A stretch of 64,000 bases of DNA from Armigeres subalbatus (GCF_024139115.2 NC_085141.1:403809612-403873611), one strand, 5' to 3'. Positions 10,891 to 22,017 are shown, numbered from the stretch's first letter. Translations and numbers: made by a program. Notes: generated by a model from the letters alone, not told the origin.

Positions 10891-11802
10891 TGGAACTGCA
10901 AATCTCTCAACTTCATCGGGAGCACACGCATACTCGCCGATGTGCTCAAGGACCGTGGATTCGGCATCGTAGCGCTGCAGGAGGTTTGTTGGAAGGGATC
11001 AATGGTGCGAACGTTTAGAGGTAATCATACCATCTACCAGAGCTGCGGCAACACACACGAGCTGGGAACAGCTTTCATAGTGATGGGCGATATGCAAAGG
11101 CGCGTGATCGGGTGGTGGCCGATCAATGAAAGAATGTGCAGGTTGAGGATCAAAGGCCGGTTCTTCAACTTCAGCATAATCAACGTCCATAACCCACACT
11201 CCGGAAGCACTGATGATGATAAGGACGCCTTCTACGCGCAGCTGGAACGTGAGTACGACAGCTGCCCAAGCCACGACGTCAAAATCATCATAGGAGATTT
11301 GAACGCTCAGGTTGGCCAAGAGGAGGAGTTTAGACCGACTATTGGGAAGTTCAGCGCTCACCGGCTGACGAACGAAAACGGCCTACGACTAATTGATTTC
11401 GCCGCCTCCAAGAATATGGCCATTCGTAGCACCTACTTCCAACACAGCCTCCCGTATCGGTACACCTGGAGATCACCACTGCAGACAGAATCACAAATCG
11501 ACCACGTTCTGATTGATGGACGGCACTTCTCCGACATTATCGACGTCAGGACATATCGTGGCGCTAACATCGACTCTGACCACTATCTGGTGATGGTTAA
11601 ACTGCGCCCAAAACTATCCGTCATCAACAATGTTCGGTACCAACGACCGCCGCGGTACGACCTAGAGCGACTGAAGCAACCTGATGTCGCCACTGCATAC
11701 GCGCATCATCTTGAGGCAGTGTTGCCGGAAGAGGGTGAGCTCGATGGGGCCCCTCTTGAGGACTGCTGGAATACTGCCGCGAGCCGAAATGTGCCGGGAT
11801 AA
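10891..11802 (+). pseudogene. RTE-like APE endonuclease domain (copy 1)
   Basis: This frame would nick target DNA to prime reverse transcription. It reads WNCKSLN at the start, then a VALQEVCW motif containing the catalytic Glu, then IIGDLNAQVG (the conserved D-x-N) and finally SDHYLV (the terminal SDH). These are the hallmarks of AP-endonuclease-like domains related to craniofacial development protein 2, which derives from an RTE element. The frame is open upstream of 10891 but has no ATG, so the natural start is undetermined. About 315 bp are deleted near 11777, which shifts the downstream RT into another frame. The fused reading stops at 11802. The endonuclease itself is uninterrupted. Confidence 0.85.
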
Positions 11803-13366
11803 GGATGGGAGCATCTTGACGGACGAACGTGTGGTGATCGAAAGGTGGAAGCAGCACTACGAGGAACATCTGAATGGCGCTGAGAGTACAGGCAGTGAAA
11901 GTCAAGGCAGCGGAGGAGATGACTACGTCAGTTCAGCGGACGATGGAAGCCAATCAGCCCCCACCCTGAGGGAAGTTAAGGATGTCATTCAACAGCTAAA
12001 GACCAATAAAGCAGCTGGTAAGGATGGTATCGGAGCTGAGCTCATCAAGATGGCCTTGGAAAAGCTGGCCACTTGCCTGCACAAACTGATAGTCAGAATC
12101 TGGGAAACCGAACAGCTACCGGAGGAGTGGAAGGAAGGGGTTATATGCCCCATCTACAAGAAAGGCGACAAGCTGGAGTGTGAGAACTTTCGAGCGATCA
12201 CCATCCTTAATGCCGCCTACATAGTGATATCCCAGATCATCTTCCGTCGTCTGTCACCATCAGTGAACGAGTTCGTGGGAAGTTATCAAGCCGGCTTCGT
12301 TGACGGCCGCTCGACAACGGACCAGATCTTTACTGTACGGCAAATCCTTCAAAAATGCCGTGAATACCAGGTCCCAACGCACCATCTGTTCGTTGATTTC
12401 AAGGCGGCATACGACAGTATAGACCGCGTAAAGCTATGGAAAGTTATGGACGAGAACAGCTTCCCTGGGAAGCTTACCAGACTGATCAAAGCAACGGTAG
12501 ATGGTGTGCAAAACTGTGTGAAGATTTCGGGCGAACACTCCAGTTCGTTCGAATCGCGCCGGGGACTAAGACAAGGTGATGGACTTTCGTGCCTGTTGTT
12601 CAACATTGCGCTAGAAGGTGTCATGCGGAGAGCCGGGTGTAACAGCCGGGGTATGATTTTCAACAGATCCAGTCAATTTATTTGCTTCGCGGATGACATG
12701 GACATTGTCGGCCGAACATTTGCAAAGGCGGCAGAACTGTACACCCGCCTGAAACGTGAAGCAACAAAAGTTGGACTGGTGGTGAATGCGTCAAAGACAA
12801 AGTACATGCTTGTGGGCGGAGCCGGGCGCGACAGGGCCCGCCTGGGAAGCAGTGTTACGATAGACGGGGATACCTTCGAGGTGGTCGAGGAATTCGTCTA
12901 CCTCGGATCCTTGCTAACGGCTGACAACAACGTTAGTCGTGAAATACGAAGGCGCATCATCTGTGGAAGTCGGGCCTACTATGGGCCCCAGAAGGAACTG
13001 CGGTCGAAAAAGATTCGCCACCGCACCAAATGTGTTATGTACAAGACGCTGATAAGACCGGTTGTCCTCTACGGACATGAAACATTGACAATGCTCGAGG
13101 AGGACTTGCAAGCACTCGGAGTATTCGAGAGACGGGTGCTTAGGACCATCTTTGGCGGTGTGCAAGAAGACGGTGTGTGGCGGCGAAGAATGAACCATGA
13201 GCTCGCCCAACTCTACGGCGAACCCAGTATCCAGAAGGTATCTAAAGCCGGAAGGGTACGATGGGCAGGGCATGTTGCAAGAATGCCGGACAGCAACCCT
13301 GCAAAGATGGTGTTCGCTTCCGATCCGGCAGGTACGAGACGACGTGGAGCGCAGCGAGCGAGATAG
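11786..13366 (+). pseudogene. RTE-like reverse transcriptase domain (copy 1)
   Basis: This is the RT half of the same ORF, in a different frame from the endonuclease because of the internal deletion. A pre-RT linker (RDKDGSILTDERVV) is followed by NKAAGKDGIGAELIK, the FIDF-like motif A as LFVDFKAAYDSIDR, RRGLRQGDGLSCLLFN, the active-site box CFADDMDIV with two Asp, and NASKTKYMLVGG. A C-terminal region carries LYGHETLTMLEEDL and WAGHVARMPDSNP. An in-frame TAG at 13364-13366 replaces the Trp codon of copy 2, and a small deletion near 13445 removes part of the normal C terminus. RT motifs themselves are intact. Confidence 0.88.
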
Positions 13367-13769
13367 GCAGACCAGGTGCAGAACGACTTGGCGAGCATGG
13401 GGCGTAATCGAGGATGGAGAGATGCGGCCTCGAACCGTGTATTGTGTTTGTTGATTCAGTGTTATCTGTTTAGATGTAAACTAAATAAATGAAAATGAAA
13501 ATGACAGTAGTCCGCCGTCTCCGTATCGAGTGGTGTGTCCCCGAAAACGCGAGCACTTTGAAACTTGGATTCTGTCAGGAGTGACCTTAAGCGCTTGGGA
13601 TTCTGCTACCGACAGCAACTTTCTTTCTTTTAGTATCGCCAGTGATGTTGCGGGACCGCAACCGACGCCATTTTTTGTAGTTAACCATTTTTTTTTGCAG
13701 TTTTCTCCTCAGAAAATGCTGATCTAAAAAATAATCGATTTTATTTTCATAGTGCACCTTTCTAATCAT

Positions 13770-14234
13770 TATCAACCACTAAACGATGGTCTGAACATTG
13801 CTTGGAAATCTCACTTGAGGGCTGCTGCTGTCTGCGGCGGCCTATCGATGATTATCTTTCCACTGAAGCTGCTGCTACCGGTGTCATTTTGCAATAGATG
13901 CTGTGCGGCCCTCGTGTCCGCTCTCCGTGAAGTATTAATAGCCCTTGAGTTGCACGATTATGATATCTGCGCTTGCGATGCACGTACGAGATTGGCTGGT
14001 TTACCGATTTTTAACAGTGCTTGGCGAAATTCATTTTTTTAATAGTTTAGTGCCTTTAATCTATTGTTTTAAACTGTTGGGCAAAATATAGAGTACGAAA
14101 ATCGATTGTTATAAAAAAAACTCCAAAACCCGTTGGAAGACTGCTGAGCTATTAGCCCATACTTCCTGACCCTTTTTCGTGACGGTCTCTAATTTGAATC
14201 TGCAGAAGTACTGGCCAAAATACGAAAAAATACC
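13770..14234. other. No recognised feature
   Basis: A 96-codon open frame at 13752-14042 is relatively GC-rich (GGGCTGCTGCTGTCTGCGGC) but shows no domain, splice structure or good start context. It is left uncalled. Confidence 0.4.
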
Positions 14235-14390
14235 TGTTGAACTTCGGTAGAGATTTCAACGGAAAATACAAAACAATCTTTTAGAGAAGTTTGAAAGACT
14301 TTTCGAGGAAAGAAATTCGAAGGAAATTCTCGTGGATTTTTAAAATCCGGAAAAATGAATCGTGGAAATTAAAACATTTAGTCTTTACGT
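14235..14390. repeat. CCCGTGGAAATT-type degenerate repeat
   Basis: Diverged units such as AATTCTCGTGGATTTTTAAA and GAATCGTGGAAATTAAAAC match the dispersed family described at 990-1375. Confidence 0.45.
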
Positions 14391-15400
14391 AGACTTCAAC
14401 AGTGCAAAGCAAAAAGTTCGGTTTTAGTTTTGACCAAACCCAGCGGAGCAAACATACGTTAGATTCAACAAAATTAGGAATTAAATTGAAAATACAAAAA
14501 TAATAATCATCCCAAAAACAAATGAAAGTACTTGAGCGATCTGCTCTTAAATAATACGTCGTGGATATCGTCGTTTGGTTGGTTTTTATCTAAGCATATT
14601 AAACGAAAAACTTTGCAAATAAATTTGAAATTGTATCTAATTAAAAATCAAAACAATATCACATAGTATACGTTACGTCGGATACTGTATACAAAGGTTG
14701 GATAGAATTGAAAAATTCGCCCAAAATCAAAATAAATGATTCAACTAGTGCTTCTACGTGATATCTCATTTTGTCCCGCAATGGAATGCTGAACGTGGTC
14801 GATGCAATTGCAAGAAAAAAAATATTTTCTTCGATTTTCGAGACCACGATGCATATCTTACGAGAAAATCCACCCTTATCCTATGAATTCAGATTACTTA
14901 TAAGCACATAAATCGCTAAGGCAAATCACTCATTTTGGAATAAAACGCTAATGGTAGCTTGTTCTTAGCTTATCGACTTATTCATCATATTACATTCACA
15001 AATGCAACATCGAATAATGAAAAAAATCAGAATTTCCATTAAACGACCAGGAATCCATTATCAATCATCGTCAATATTTCGATCTACAATAAATGAAAAA
15101 AGTATATGAACTTGAAGTAGATCATATCAATATGCAAAAGTTTTTTTCTAACAGAAAATTTTGTAAAGGTTTGACTTATGATGTGAAAGAAACTGTTTTT
15201 AAAATTGTTTCAATGCCAACCTCTACTTCATGCTTTTCTTTCTAAGTTGTGGGCTAATTCGCGAATGTCGAACGGTTAAAATTTTCGCCTACATATTCTT
15301 GAATTCACATGCATTCTTAATGAACGTTGAACAATGCGCAATAATATTAGCTGTCTGACATTTAGCGATTCCACCTAATTTATGAGATAAATAACGATTA
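14391..15400. other. AT-rich sequence, no feature seen
   Basis: Very AT-rich with only short unsupported frames. If the exon at 15527-15587 is real, this stretch is downstream of its splice donor and would be intron 1 of that minus-strand gene. Confidence 0.5.
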
Positions 15401-15526
15401 AGACTCAGCTACGCCCATGACTGCAACCGCCGCATAATTGTTGCGATAAAAATAAACCTTCTATACTTGGCCTGTTTGACTCGAAACCAAAACAATATAA
15501 AGAGAATAAAATGAAATGAAACTCAC

Positions 15527-15587
15527 CGTAAGCCGTTTCCTGGGCGAAGAGAAAGAATAGTAAAATATGACACACATATCCGGCCAT
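15527..15587 (-). CDS. Candidate first coding exon with signal peptide
   Basis: On the minus strand an ATG at 15587 sits in a good insect context (AAAATAATGG, A at -3). It opens a frame reading MAGYVCHILLFFLFA then QETAY, a typical secretory signal: short start, a hydrophobic core ILLFFLFA, then polar residues. After 20 codons plus one base it meets TACG/GTGAGT, a consensus 5' splice site (GT at 15525-15526). Beyond the donor the sequence becomes AT-rich and non-coding in character. Upstream DNA is repeat-poor and GC-richer, as expected for a 5' UTR and promoter. The product would be secreted or a membrane protein; its identity is unknown because no second exon could be found at lower coordinates. 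Intron 1 would exceed the visible sequence. Confidence 0.55.
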
Positions 15588-16450
15588 TATTTTCCACCTT
15601 TGGTGCGCACCGGGCGTCTTCCTTTCCTGAAAGTTTTCTTGGCCCGAGGACAAATTTTCCGCCGCTCCTCGCCTCAAACGTACACAAAGCACTTCTCACC
15701 AACCACAGCACGGCGGGGTGACGCCGGGGACCGTGCTCCCGGAATCTCGGAAGGGATTTCCGGACTCAAGCCTCTCGACTCACTATTCGTTTTCACAAGT
15801 GGTTGCCGGTATGTATGTTTACTGTTGTTGTGGCTATTATAATAGAATTCGCCCCGACTTTCCACACCACCGGTCACCCACACAAACAGGTTTCTCTCTT
15901 TTGCCACCTCGGACTCGGACACCGACAAATTTTCACACTTCTGGCAGACGGCCAACGAGTCATACACAATAATCCCGCATAAACAGACCAATGACGTTGA
16001 ACTAAGCAGGGCTGGGGTCTCACTTCGATGCCCTCGGGAGGAGGTAGGTTTCACTATTTACTGTTGCTCATCTGGGATTTTCTTCTGTCTCCGTTGAACG
16101 AACACACTACACTAGGCATTATCCATTTTCACTTCAACTTTTCCGAAAAGCAAACATTCGCCCGTTCACCTGTGGGGAACCGTTCGGGAACTAACGGGAA
16201 GAACCTCGAAGCGAGGTGCTACTGCTTTATTATTACTTGTACCTGTATGATCTCTATGCTGCTGCTATTGTAGTTCTTCCCCGGAGTTGGTCGGGAGGAA
16301 AACTTATATTTTATTTTCCATTCATTCGACGCTGCTGCTGCTGTTTCTTTTTATGGCTGTTTGCACTACGCTCAGCTGTTAGATTCGGTGAAATGGTCGG
16401 TCTCTGCAAAAATATGAATCTCGATGCAATATGTTGAATGCAACCCCAGC
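15588..16450 (-). promoter_or_regulatory. Putative 5' UTR and promoter of the signal-peptide exon
   Basis: A repeat-free stretch with higher GC than its surroundings lies directly upstream of the candidate first exon. The ~100 nt before the ATG contain no other ATG on the minus strand. No unambiguous TATA or initiator could be chosen by eye, so the transcription start is not placed. Several short open frames here on both strands have no domain content. Confidence 0.35.
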
Positions 16451-16904
16451 ACCGTGCATAACCAGCTGCATACGGTTCTAGGATGTGTATTCAACCAAAA
16501 TGCATTCATAAAGCGCGATGATGAAGGGAAGCCCTGGGAGTTTTTTTCTTCGTTGGTTTTGTGAAGATTGGAAAAAAATCTACGAATTCGCATAGCCGAG
16601 TTTTAAAACTGAATTTGGATCCTTGTTTGTGAGCTGTTTTCGTTTATTTTTAGTACGTAGAATTCTATTTTGATCTGCAATGCGAAGTGGTGTCAATGAA
16701 GTGGACTAGCTGCGCTTCGACGAAAGAGTTAATAGGAATGAAAGGAAGCACTTATTTTTTCCATAATATAATGAATAGATAATGAAATGGTAAAACTAGA
16801 AATTTCATTTACCATATAAATCAGAGAGAATTCATGTTTATTTATATTTTCAGTGAATCGCGTTGGTAAATAATTTCTTAAGTACTTCAAGTACTTTCAC
16901 ATGG

Positions 16905-17100
16905 GATATTCTTAATTTTTCCTCTAAGAAATTTTATAAATGTTCTGTGGAAATTCGGATGAACTTCCCGCAAAAATTTGGAAGAGCTTTGCTTGGAGAT
17001 TTGGAAGAAATTCCTTCGGAAATCCAGTAGAGTTTGTTTTGGAAATTGGGAATTAAATGTCTTGAAATTGAAAGATGAAAGAAAATTCTTGAATGGAGAA
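16905..17100. repeat. CCCGTGGAAATT-type degenerate repeat
   Basis: Units such as GTGGAAATTCGGATGAACTT, GGAGATTTGGAAGAAATTCC and TTTTGGAAATTGGGAATT recur about every 30 bases. It runs directly into the GGCCGAA-type block at 17100-17195. Confidence 0.55.
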
Positions 17101-17195
17101 GGGTCAAACAAAAAGTCATTTGGCTGAAGGCCACAGGGTCGAAAGTTGTTTGGTAGAATAGGTGAAAGTAATTTGGCGAATTTCATTTGACTTAA
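17100..17195. repeat. GGCCGAA-type degenerate repeat
   Basis: Variants GTCATTTGGCTGAAGGCC, GGTCGAAAGTTGTTTGG and AGTAATTTGGCGAA match the family at 21000-21385 and 62955-63310. Confidence 0.55.
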
Positions 17196-18038
17196 GGTGA
17201 AGGTGGGTTGAGTACCAAAACAAAGCTTTGATAGTATTGGTACAGTAAAAACATTCATATACTGTACACAGTACGAACAAAACCTGTAAATTTCCGTTCA
17301 AGTAGATGTAACAAATCTGCTCCGTGTTAAACGACAGAAAGTTATAGGTTGTTTTATATTTACACGTGCTGGAATTTCACAGTTCTTATTTTTATTTGAA
17401 AACAAAAAAAGGAGCAGAGTATGAGAATAGAACATTGGTCTGCAGAGTGAGAGGCGAACTTGTTATCGTCTCAGGCATTTCCGCTTCTTGATATCGAGTC
17501 GATCAAGGTGTAACAGGTTAAACGTTTTGGTGATTCGATAATTAAAATAGATGGATAAAATTTACATGACACGGAAACTCCATCGAGACGGAATCATTTG
17601 AGACTCAGTATGCTGAATGCATCACAGATTTCTCGTCGGAAGAAGCAAAAAACAAAGAGTTGCAGCGATGAAATGCAGCGTCATAAAGGCTGCTTTATTT
17701 TCATATGTGAAGATATCCGTTTAGGTTGATTCTTATATGAGTAAAATAGGTGCCAGCTGCGGTTTGCATGAAATGCAGTGAAGTTTGTTTTGATTTGTTT
17801 TGACAGCCACGTGCTCGCTCACCAAGGTTTCCGGTAGAGTCATGTAAAATTAAGATATATTCAATTGAAATTTCAATGGTTTTATCATTTACATCACAGA
17901 ATCTTAAAATTATGATCTGGTACACATTCTGTTTCCGAATTTTACATTCAATTATGAATTCCGTCGTGGCTAATTTTCATAATATTTTACTGTGTAATAG
18001 TATTGGTGTCGTATTTATAAAAAACAAAGAATATTAGT
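17196..18038. other. No recognised feature
   Basis: AT-rich sequence with unsupported short frames only. Confidence 0.45.
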
Positions 18039-19087
18039 AGGGTGGTTCAAAAGGGCCCTCCTTAGCCGTGCGGTAGGATGCGCGGCTACAAAGCAAGACC
18101 ATGCTGAGGGTGGCTGGGTTCGATTCCCGGTGCCGGTCTAGACAATTTTCGGATTGGAAATTGTCTCGACTTCCCTGGGCATAAAAGTATCATCGTGTTA
18201 GCCTCATGATATACGAATGCAGAAATGGTAACTTGGCTTAGAAACCTCGCAGTTAATAACTGTGGAAGAGCTTAATGAACACTAAGCTGCGAGGCGGCAA
18301 TGTCCCAGTGGGGGATGTAATGCCAATGAAGAAGAAGAAGAAGAAGGTTCAAAAAACGACCCAGCACCATCACGCTCACTCGATTCCGTCCCATGCTCCG
18401 AGTGTCCTAAAAAAACCGATTTGAACAAAAACTGGTTGAGCGCCAGCCGGTTCAAGTTTGTATGAAAACTAGAATGGGAAACTAAACCTTTTATTACACT
18501 GATTACGGCGCTTTCCCTCCAAACGCTGGCGAAAAGAGAACCCACATTGCTGAAAGCAACATATCAGAGACTTCAGTGAACGAAAACCGCACCGCAGGAA
18601 AGATCCATTGATTACGTAACGCAAATATAGCATTTTATACTCACCCTTATGTCACACTTTTTGTATGAAGTATCTGCCCCTGGTACGATAGATATCACAG
18701 ACAAATTCTGGGTATTTTGTTGAATTGCACGTTTCACTGATGCCTTCTGAGAAGCCTAATTATCATGCGAAAGAATCGCAACCTCGATTAAAATCGACTC
18801 CCAACTATTGGAACGACCATTCAATATGGATTGTCTATGGAGTTGAAGCTCTTAAATATTTCATCCCGTCATATGGTCTCCCCCCTCGCCATCGCCCAAT
18901 GACGGAGTGCCAGAATCAGAATAATGTTAAATTCAACCATTCGCCATATCAACTGTCATACAAACCTGAAACGACCTGCGCACGGTAAGCCTATTCAAAC
19001 CAGCCCAAACCATTGGATGACACCCAAATTATAAATCATAATCAACTGAGCGTGGCGAAGCAAAATTATTTTTTGAGCCACCCTACT
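18039..19087. mobile_element. TAGGGTGG-terminal TIR element hosting a SINE
   Basis: The left end TAGGGTGGTTCAAAA is mirrored by TTTTTTGAGCCACCCTA at about 19070-19086. The interior, from CCCAGCACCATCACGCTCAC onward, has no transposase-like frame. The SINE at 18053-18345 lies 14 bases inside the left end and duplicated GGTTCAAAA from that TIR, so the TIR element was there first. Confidence 0.65.
18053..18345 (+). mobile_element. tRNA-derived SINE (Feilai-like), copy 1
   Basis: The head is tRNA-like: a TTAGCCGTGCGG A-box region and GGTTCGATTCCC, a perfect pol III B box. A tRNA-unrelated body follows, then a GAAGAAGAAGAAGAAG tail. A 9-bp duplication GGTTCAAAA (18044-18052 and 18346-18354) flanks it. 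An almost identical minus-strand copy is at 42106-42393. Transcription would be from the internal pol III promoter and mobilisation would be by a LINE. The Feilai name rests on recollection of the Aedes family. Confidence 0.88.
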
Positions 19088-19482
19088 TATTAGTTTGCTG
19101 CTGCCGGTGCCGGTGCACCGCGGTGTTTACATTCACTCCGCGATCAGTTTTTGATCGTTTTTTCGGGCTAATCTAGCAGTTTATACTAAGTTTTCGGTTC
19201 AAATAAGTGACTGATTTCAAAAAGTGGTGTTTAATTTGCATTCTATCAACATTTCGGGCTGCTCATGTGCGGAGAAGTAAGTGAAAACTTGATTTTTCCA
19301 ATGCCCTTTGAGAAGTGAAGTGCAGTGATGAACCCAACAAATCGCGGACGGCTATTAAATTGGCACGAAACTGCTAATTTATGCTACAATTCGAGCCGGA
19401 ATACATAGGATTCGTTGAAGAAACATGTTCATTATCACGGGAAGTAAGGAAGTATGCTGTGAAAATTGGTGGTGTTGGTTTG

Positions 19483-19553
19483 CTTGGGGGAGCTATCAGA
19501 TTCGTCAAATCGTCGTTTGAATCTTTGTTTACAAAAACAGATAAGTCGTTTTG
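19483..19553 (+). repeat. Fragment of the CTCGGGTACTT TIR family
   Basis: The segment containing GAGCTATCAGATTCGTCAAA, GTCGTTTGAATCTTTG and TTTACAAAAACAGATAAG matches the right arm of the 33807-34047 element. The terminal CTCGGGTAC is missing, so this is a one-sided remnant. Confidence 0.55.
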
Positions 19554-19589
19554 AAATTTTTGTCTTGAACTGGTCTTTTGGTTTCAAAT

Positions 19590-19800
19590 GCCGTTTGCCA
19601 AAAAGGGCGATTTGGCTGACGGGTTAGGTACAAAAGGTCCAAAGACAAAAGATCGAAAGACAAAACGTCGAAAGACAAAAGGTCGAAGGGACAAATGGTC
19701 GAAAAAGACAAAAGGTCGAAAGGGACAAAAGGTCGAAAGGACAAAACGTCGAACAGGTTCGACGACGGACAAAAGGTCGAAAGGGACATAAGTTTGAAAT
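19590..19800 (+). repeat. GACAAAAGGTCGAAAG minisatellite, left array
   Basis: A 10-17-bp unit, GACAAAAGGTCGAAAG with small length changes, repeats about a dozen times. The inverted counterpart lies at 20785-20975. Open frames across it translate to low-complexity peptide and are not genes. Confidence 0.85.
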
Positions 19801-20256
19801 TGACAAGAAACTGAAACGGAGAAAATCAATCGCGAACCAGATTTGCCCTACACAGTTAGCAAAAACTCTGCTCTTTTGTTTTTACAATTTTAAACAATTA
19901 AATAAAATTCATTCAATAAGTACCACTAATAGATGGATGTTTGAGTTTTCTAAATGTCACTTCGATCAAATACACCGGCGTGTATTATACGGCGGTGTAT
20001 TTTCAATGCGTGCGCCTGCGTGGCTGCGGCGTGCACTATTTTGAATAGGTTGAAGTGACATTCAGAAAACCTAGATGTTTATGTATTATTGGCACTCATT
20101 GGATGATTTTATTTAATTGTTAAAAATAGTGAAAAATAAAACAGTATTTTTTGAAAACTGTATAGGACAACTCCGTCTCGCGGAATATAAGCTTTATTCA
20201 TTTCTTATTAACAATCTTTTTTTATCTCTTTCAGAACTATCAAGATATTCCTAATA

Positions 20257-20696
20257 CAGTGTCGACTCGATTTTGTCACTCCCCAATATTGTCTACCCCC
20301 GATTTTGTCTACCCCAATTTTATCACGTTTTCGACCCGATTTTATCACGTCCCGATTTTGTCACGTTTTCGACCCGATTTTGTCACCCCAAAAATTTTAG
20401 TCGTTCTTTTTATTTTCGTAAATAATACCGCAAACAACAATGATTTTCATGAAATAAATTTTACCGCATGGAATTTACTATGAATAACTTTTCAGTACCT
20501 GCGAAGGATTTTGTAAGCATTTTCAACAAGAAATAACGAGTACTGTTCACGCATTTTGCCTTTCCAAGGCATAAACTGATTCATATTTGTAAAATAAATT
20601 TAAAAAAATTAAAATATTTTTTTTCCGATTTTGTCACATGCCCTATTTTATCACCCCAAAATTCACCAGGGGGGTGATAAAATCGGGATATTACTG
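20257..20696. mobile_element. pogo-like MITE, copy 2
   Basis: A 440-bp TA-flanked copy (20255-20256, 20697-20698) of the element at 2083-2459. Ends are CAGTGTCGACTCGATTTTG and the inverted CAGTAATATCCCGATTTTAT. It has extra repeats of the GATTTTGTCAC subterminal motif. No transposase frame. Confidence 0.83.
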
Positions 20697-20784
20697 TATT
20701 GTCTTATAGTAATTACTCCTTCTTTGAAAATTGCTCATTTTTCAACTTTGATTGATTAGATGAGTGCGTTATGTCTGCTTGAAG

Positions 20785-20975
20785 TTTGTCCAATTGTCCC
20801 TTTTGATGTCCCTTTTGACGTATTGTCCTTTTCGACCTTATCTCCCGTTTGACCTTCTGTCTCTTTTGACGTTTTGTCTTTTCGACCTTTTGTCCTTTCG
20901 GCCTTTTGTCTTTTCGACCTTTTGTCTTTCGACCTTTTGTTCTTTCGACCTTTTGTCTTTCGACCTATAGTCATA
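20785..20975 (-). repeat. GACAAAAGGTCGAAAG minisatellite, inverted array
   Basis: On the plus strand it reads CTTTTGTCTTTTCGACCTTT repeatedly, the reverse complement of the 19590-19800 array. The two arrays face each other across about 1 kb that includes the pogo-like MITE. Confidence 0.85.
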
Positions 20976-20999
20976 GTCATATTTCGTCATAGATTCTTG

Positions 21000-21385
21000 A
21001 CTGACATGGACATACTACCCGAAATGTCATTCGGGCGAATTGGTCCTTTGGCCGAAAAAAGTCGTTTTGCAGAGAGAACCACTGTCATAGCTGACAATTT
21101 GACCATTTGAGTGAACATGTTGTTTGGCCGAACTGGTCAACGTTTTTGGTATATTACAGTTCAGAAAATAACATTTTTGGCCGTACGCCAAATGAACATT
21201 TCGGCCAAACGACATTTTCCGGTTACATGACCTTTTCGACCAAACGACCTGTTGAGGCAAATTGCTTTATCGGCCAAATTACCAGTTCGGCCGCATATCG
21301 CTTTTGGACAAATGACATTTTCGGTCAAACCGTTTTCGACTTATTGACCATTTCGGCCTAACGTTCAATTTCCCGAATAACTTTC
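21000..21385 (-). repeat. GGCCGAA-type degenerate repeat array
   Basis: Reads GACATTTTCGGCCAAACG and GACCATTTCGGCC variants about every 17-34 bases, the reverse complement of GGCCGAAATGGTC. It is followed immediately by the CCCGTGGAA array. Confidence 0.75.
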
Positions 21386-21394
21386 GACCATATG

Positions 21395-21990
21395 ACCTTT
21401 CGAACAACTTCCCGTGGAATTTCCTAAGACTTTTTAATGGACAATACAAATAATTTCCCGTAATTCCACAAAATTTCCCTTGGAAATAAAAAAATGTGTT
21501 CCAAATAACTTCCTCTGGAACTTCCGAAAAAATGTTTTTGTAAATTTTGAACAGCTTCCCATTGAAATCCAAAGAATTTCTTCCAAATTTTGAACAATTT
21601 TCCGCAAAAACTCCAAAAATTTCCTGTGAAATTCTCGTATAATCCTTCTCGAAAATTCCAAAATATCAAGTGAAAGTTTCATAGAGTTTTCCGTGAACAC
21701 TTGTAAGAGTTCATTCCGAAGAACTACCAACGGAAATTCTAAATAATTTTCTAAGAAATTAAGAAAATAATCAATCCGAAATTCCAAAATGTTTCCTAGG
21801 GAATTTCTCAAAGCTTTCATATGAAATTCCAAAGCAATTTCCGGGAAATTTTAAATAATCGCTAGTGGAAATATCAAGGAACTTCCTAAAAGAAATCGAA
21901 ATGAAAATTTGAAAAATTTAGAGGAATTTTCTGAGGAAGCTCATTTTATTTTTCCGGCGAAATACAAATGATTTTCCTGGTAATTTATTT
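21395..21990 (+). repeat. CCCGTGGAAATT-type degenerate repeat, long array
   Basis: About 600 bp of diverged ~30-bp units such as TTCCCGTGGAATTTCC, TTCCCATTGAAATCCAAAG and CTTCCTCTGGAACTTCC. Overlapping minus-strand open frames here are low-complexity by-products of the repeat. Confidence 0.7.
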
Positions 21991-22017
21991 GTCCAAAGAA
22001 ACAATGGTATTAAAAAA

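Larger units (their letters stand above)
10360..13497 (+). mobile_element. RTE-like non-LTR retrotransposon, copy 1
   Basis: A 3138-bp element flanked by a 20-bp target-site duplication (10340-10359 and 13498-13517, core ATGACAGTAGTCCGCC). It begins GCACGGCAAATGCTGGGT and ends in a short TAAATAAATGAA-like tail rather than a long poly(A), as RTE-type elements do. It encodes an APE-type endonuclease followed by reverse transcriptase. It is nearly identical to copy 2 at 26555-29852. Relative to that copy it lacks about 315 bp at about 11777, between the endonuclease and RT domains; copy 2 instead lacks 158 bp of RT. Adding back each deletion gives about 3.45 kb for both copies. Confidence 0.93.
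10165..13768. mobile_element. Possible TAGGGTGG TIR element hosting RTE-like copy 1
   Basis: The left end TAGGGTGGTACAAAAATTCG is loosely mirrored near 13735-13768 by a weak AGGTGCAC-type inverted counterpart. The interior left of the retrotransposon (CGATCACTCAATTCTGTCCC) parallels the interior of the 18039-19087 element (CTCACTCGATTCCGTCCC). The right terminus is poor, so the outer boundary is tentative. Confidence 0.35.

Noticed and set aside
11624..11905. Minus-strand frames opposite the RTE-like ORFs (also 27780-28415 and 12914-13273)
   Set aside because: They are antisense shadows of retrotransposon coding sequence.
15567..16437. Plus-strand frames across the 15.6-16.4 kb island
   Set aside because: They run opposite the better-supported minus-strand exon and 5' UTR, and show no domain.
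18725..18988. 87-codon frame inside the TAGGGTGG TIR element as a transposase
   Set aside because: No catalytic or DNA-binding motif, and far shorter than any transposase.
19529..20980. Several Phe/Arg/Lys/Thr-rich frames on both strands
   Set aside because: They are translations of the GACAAAAGGTCGAAAG arrays.
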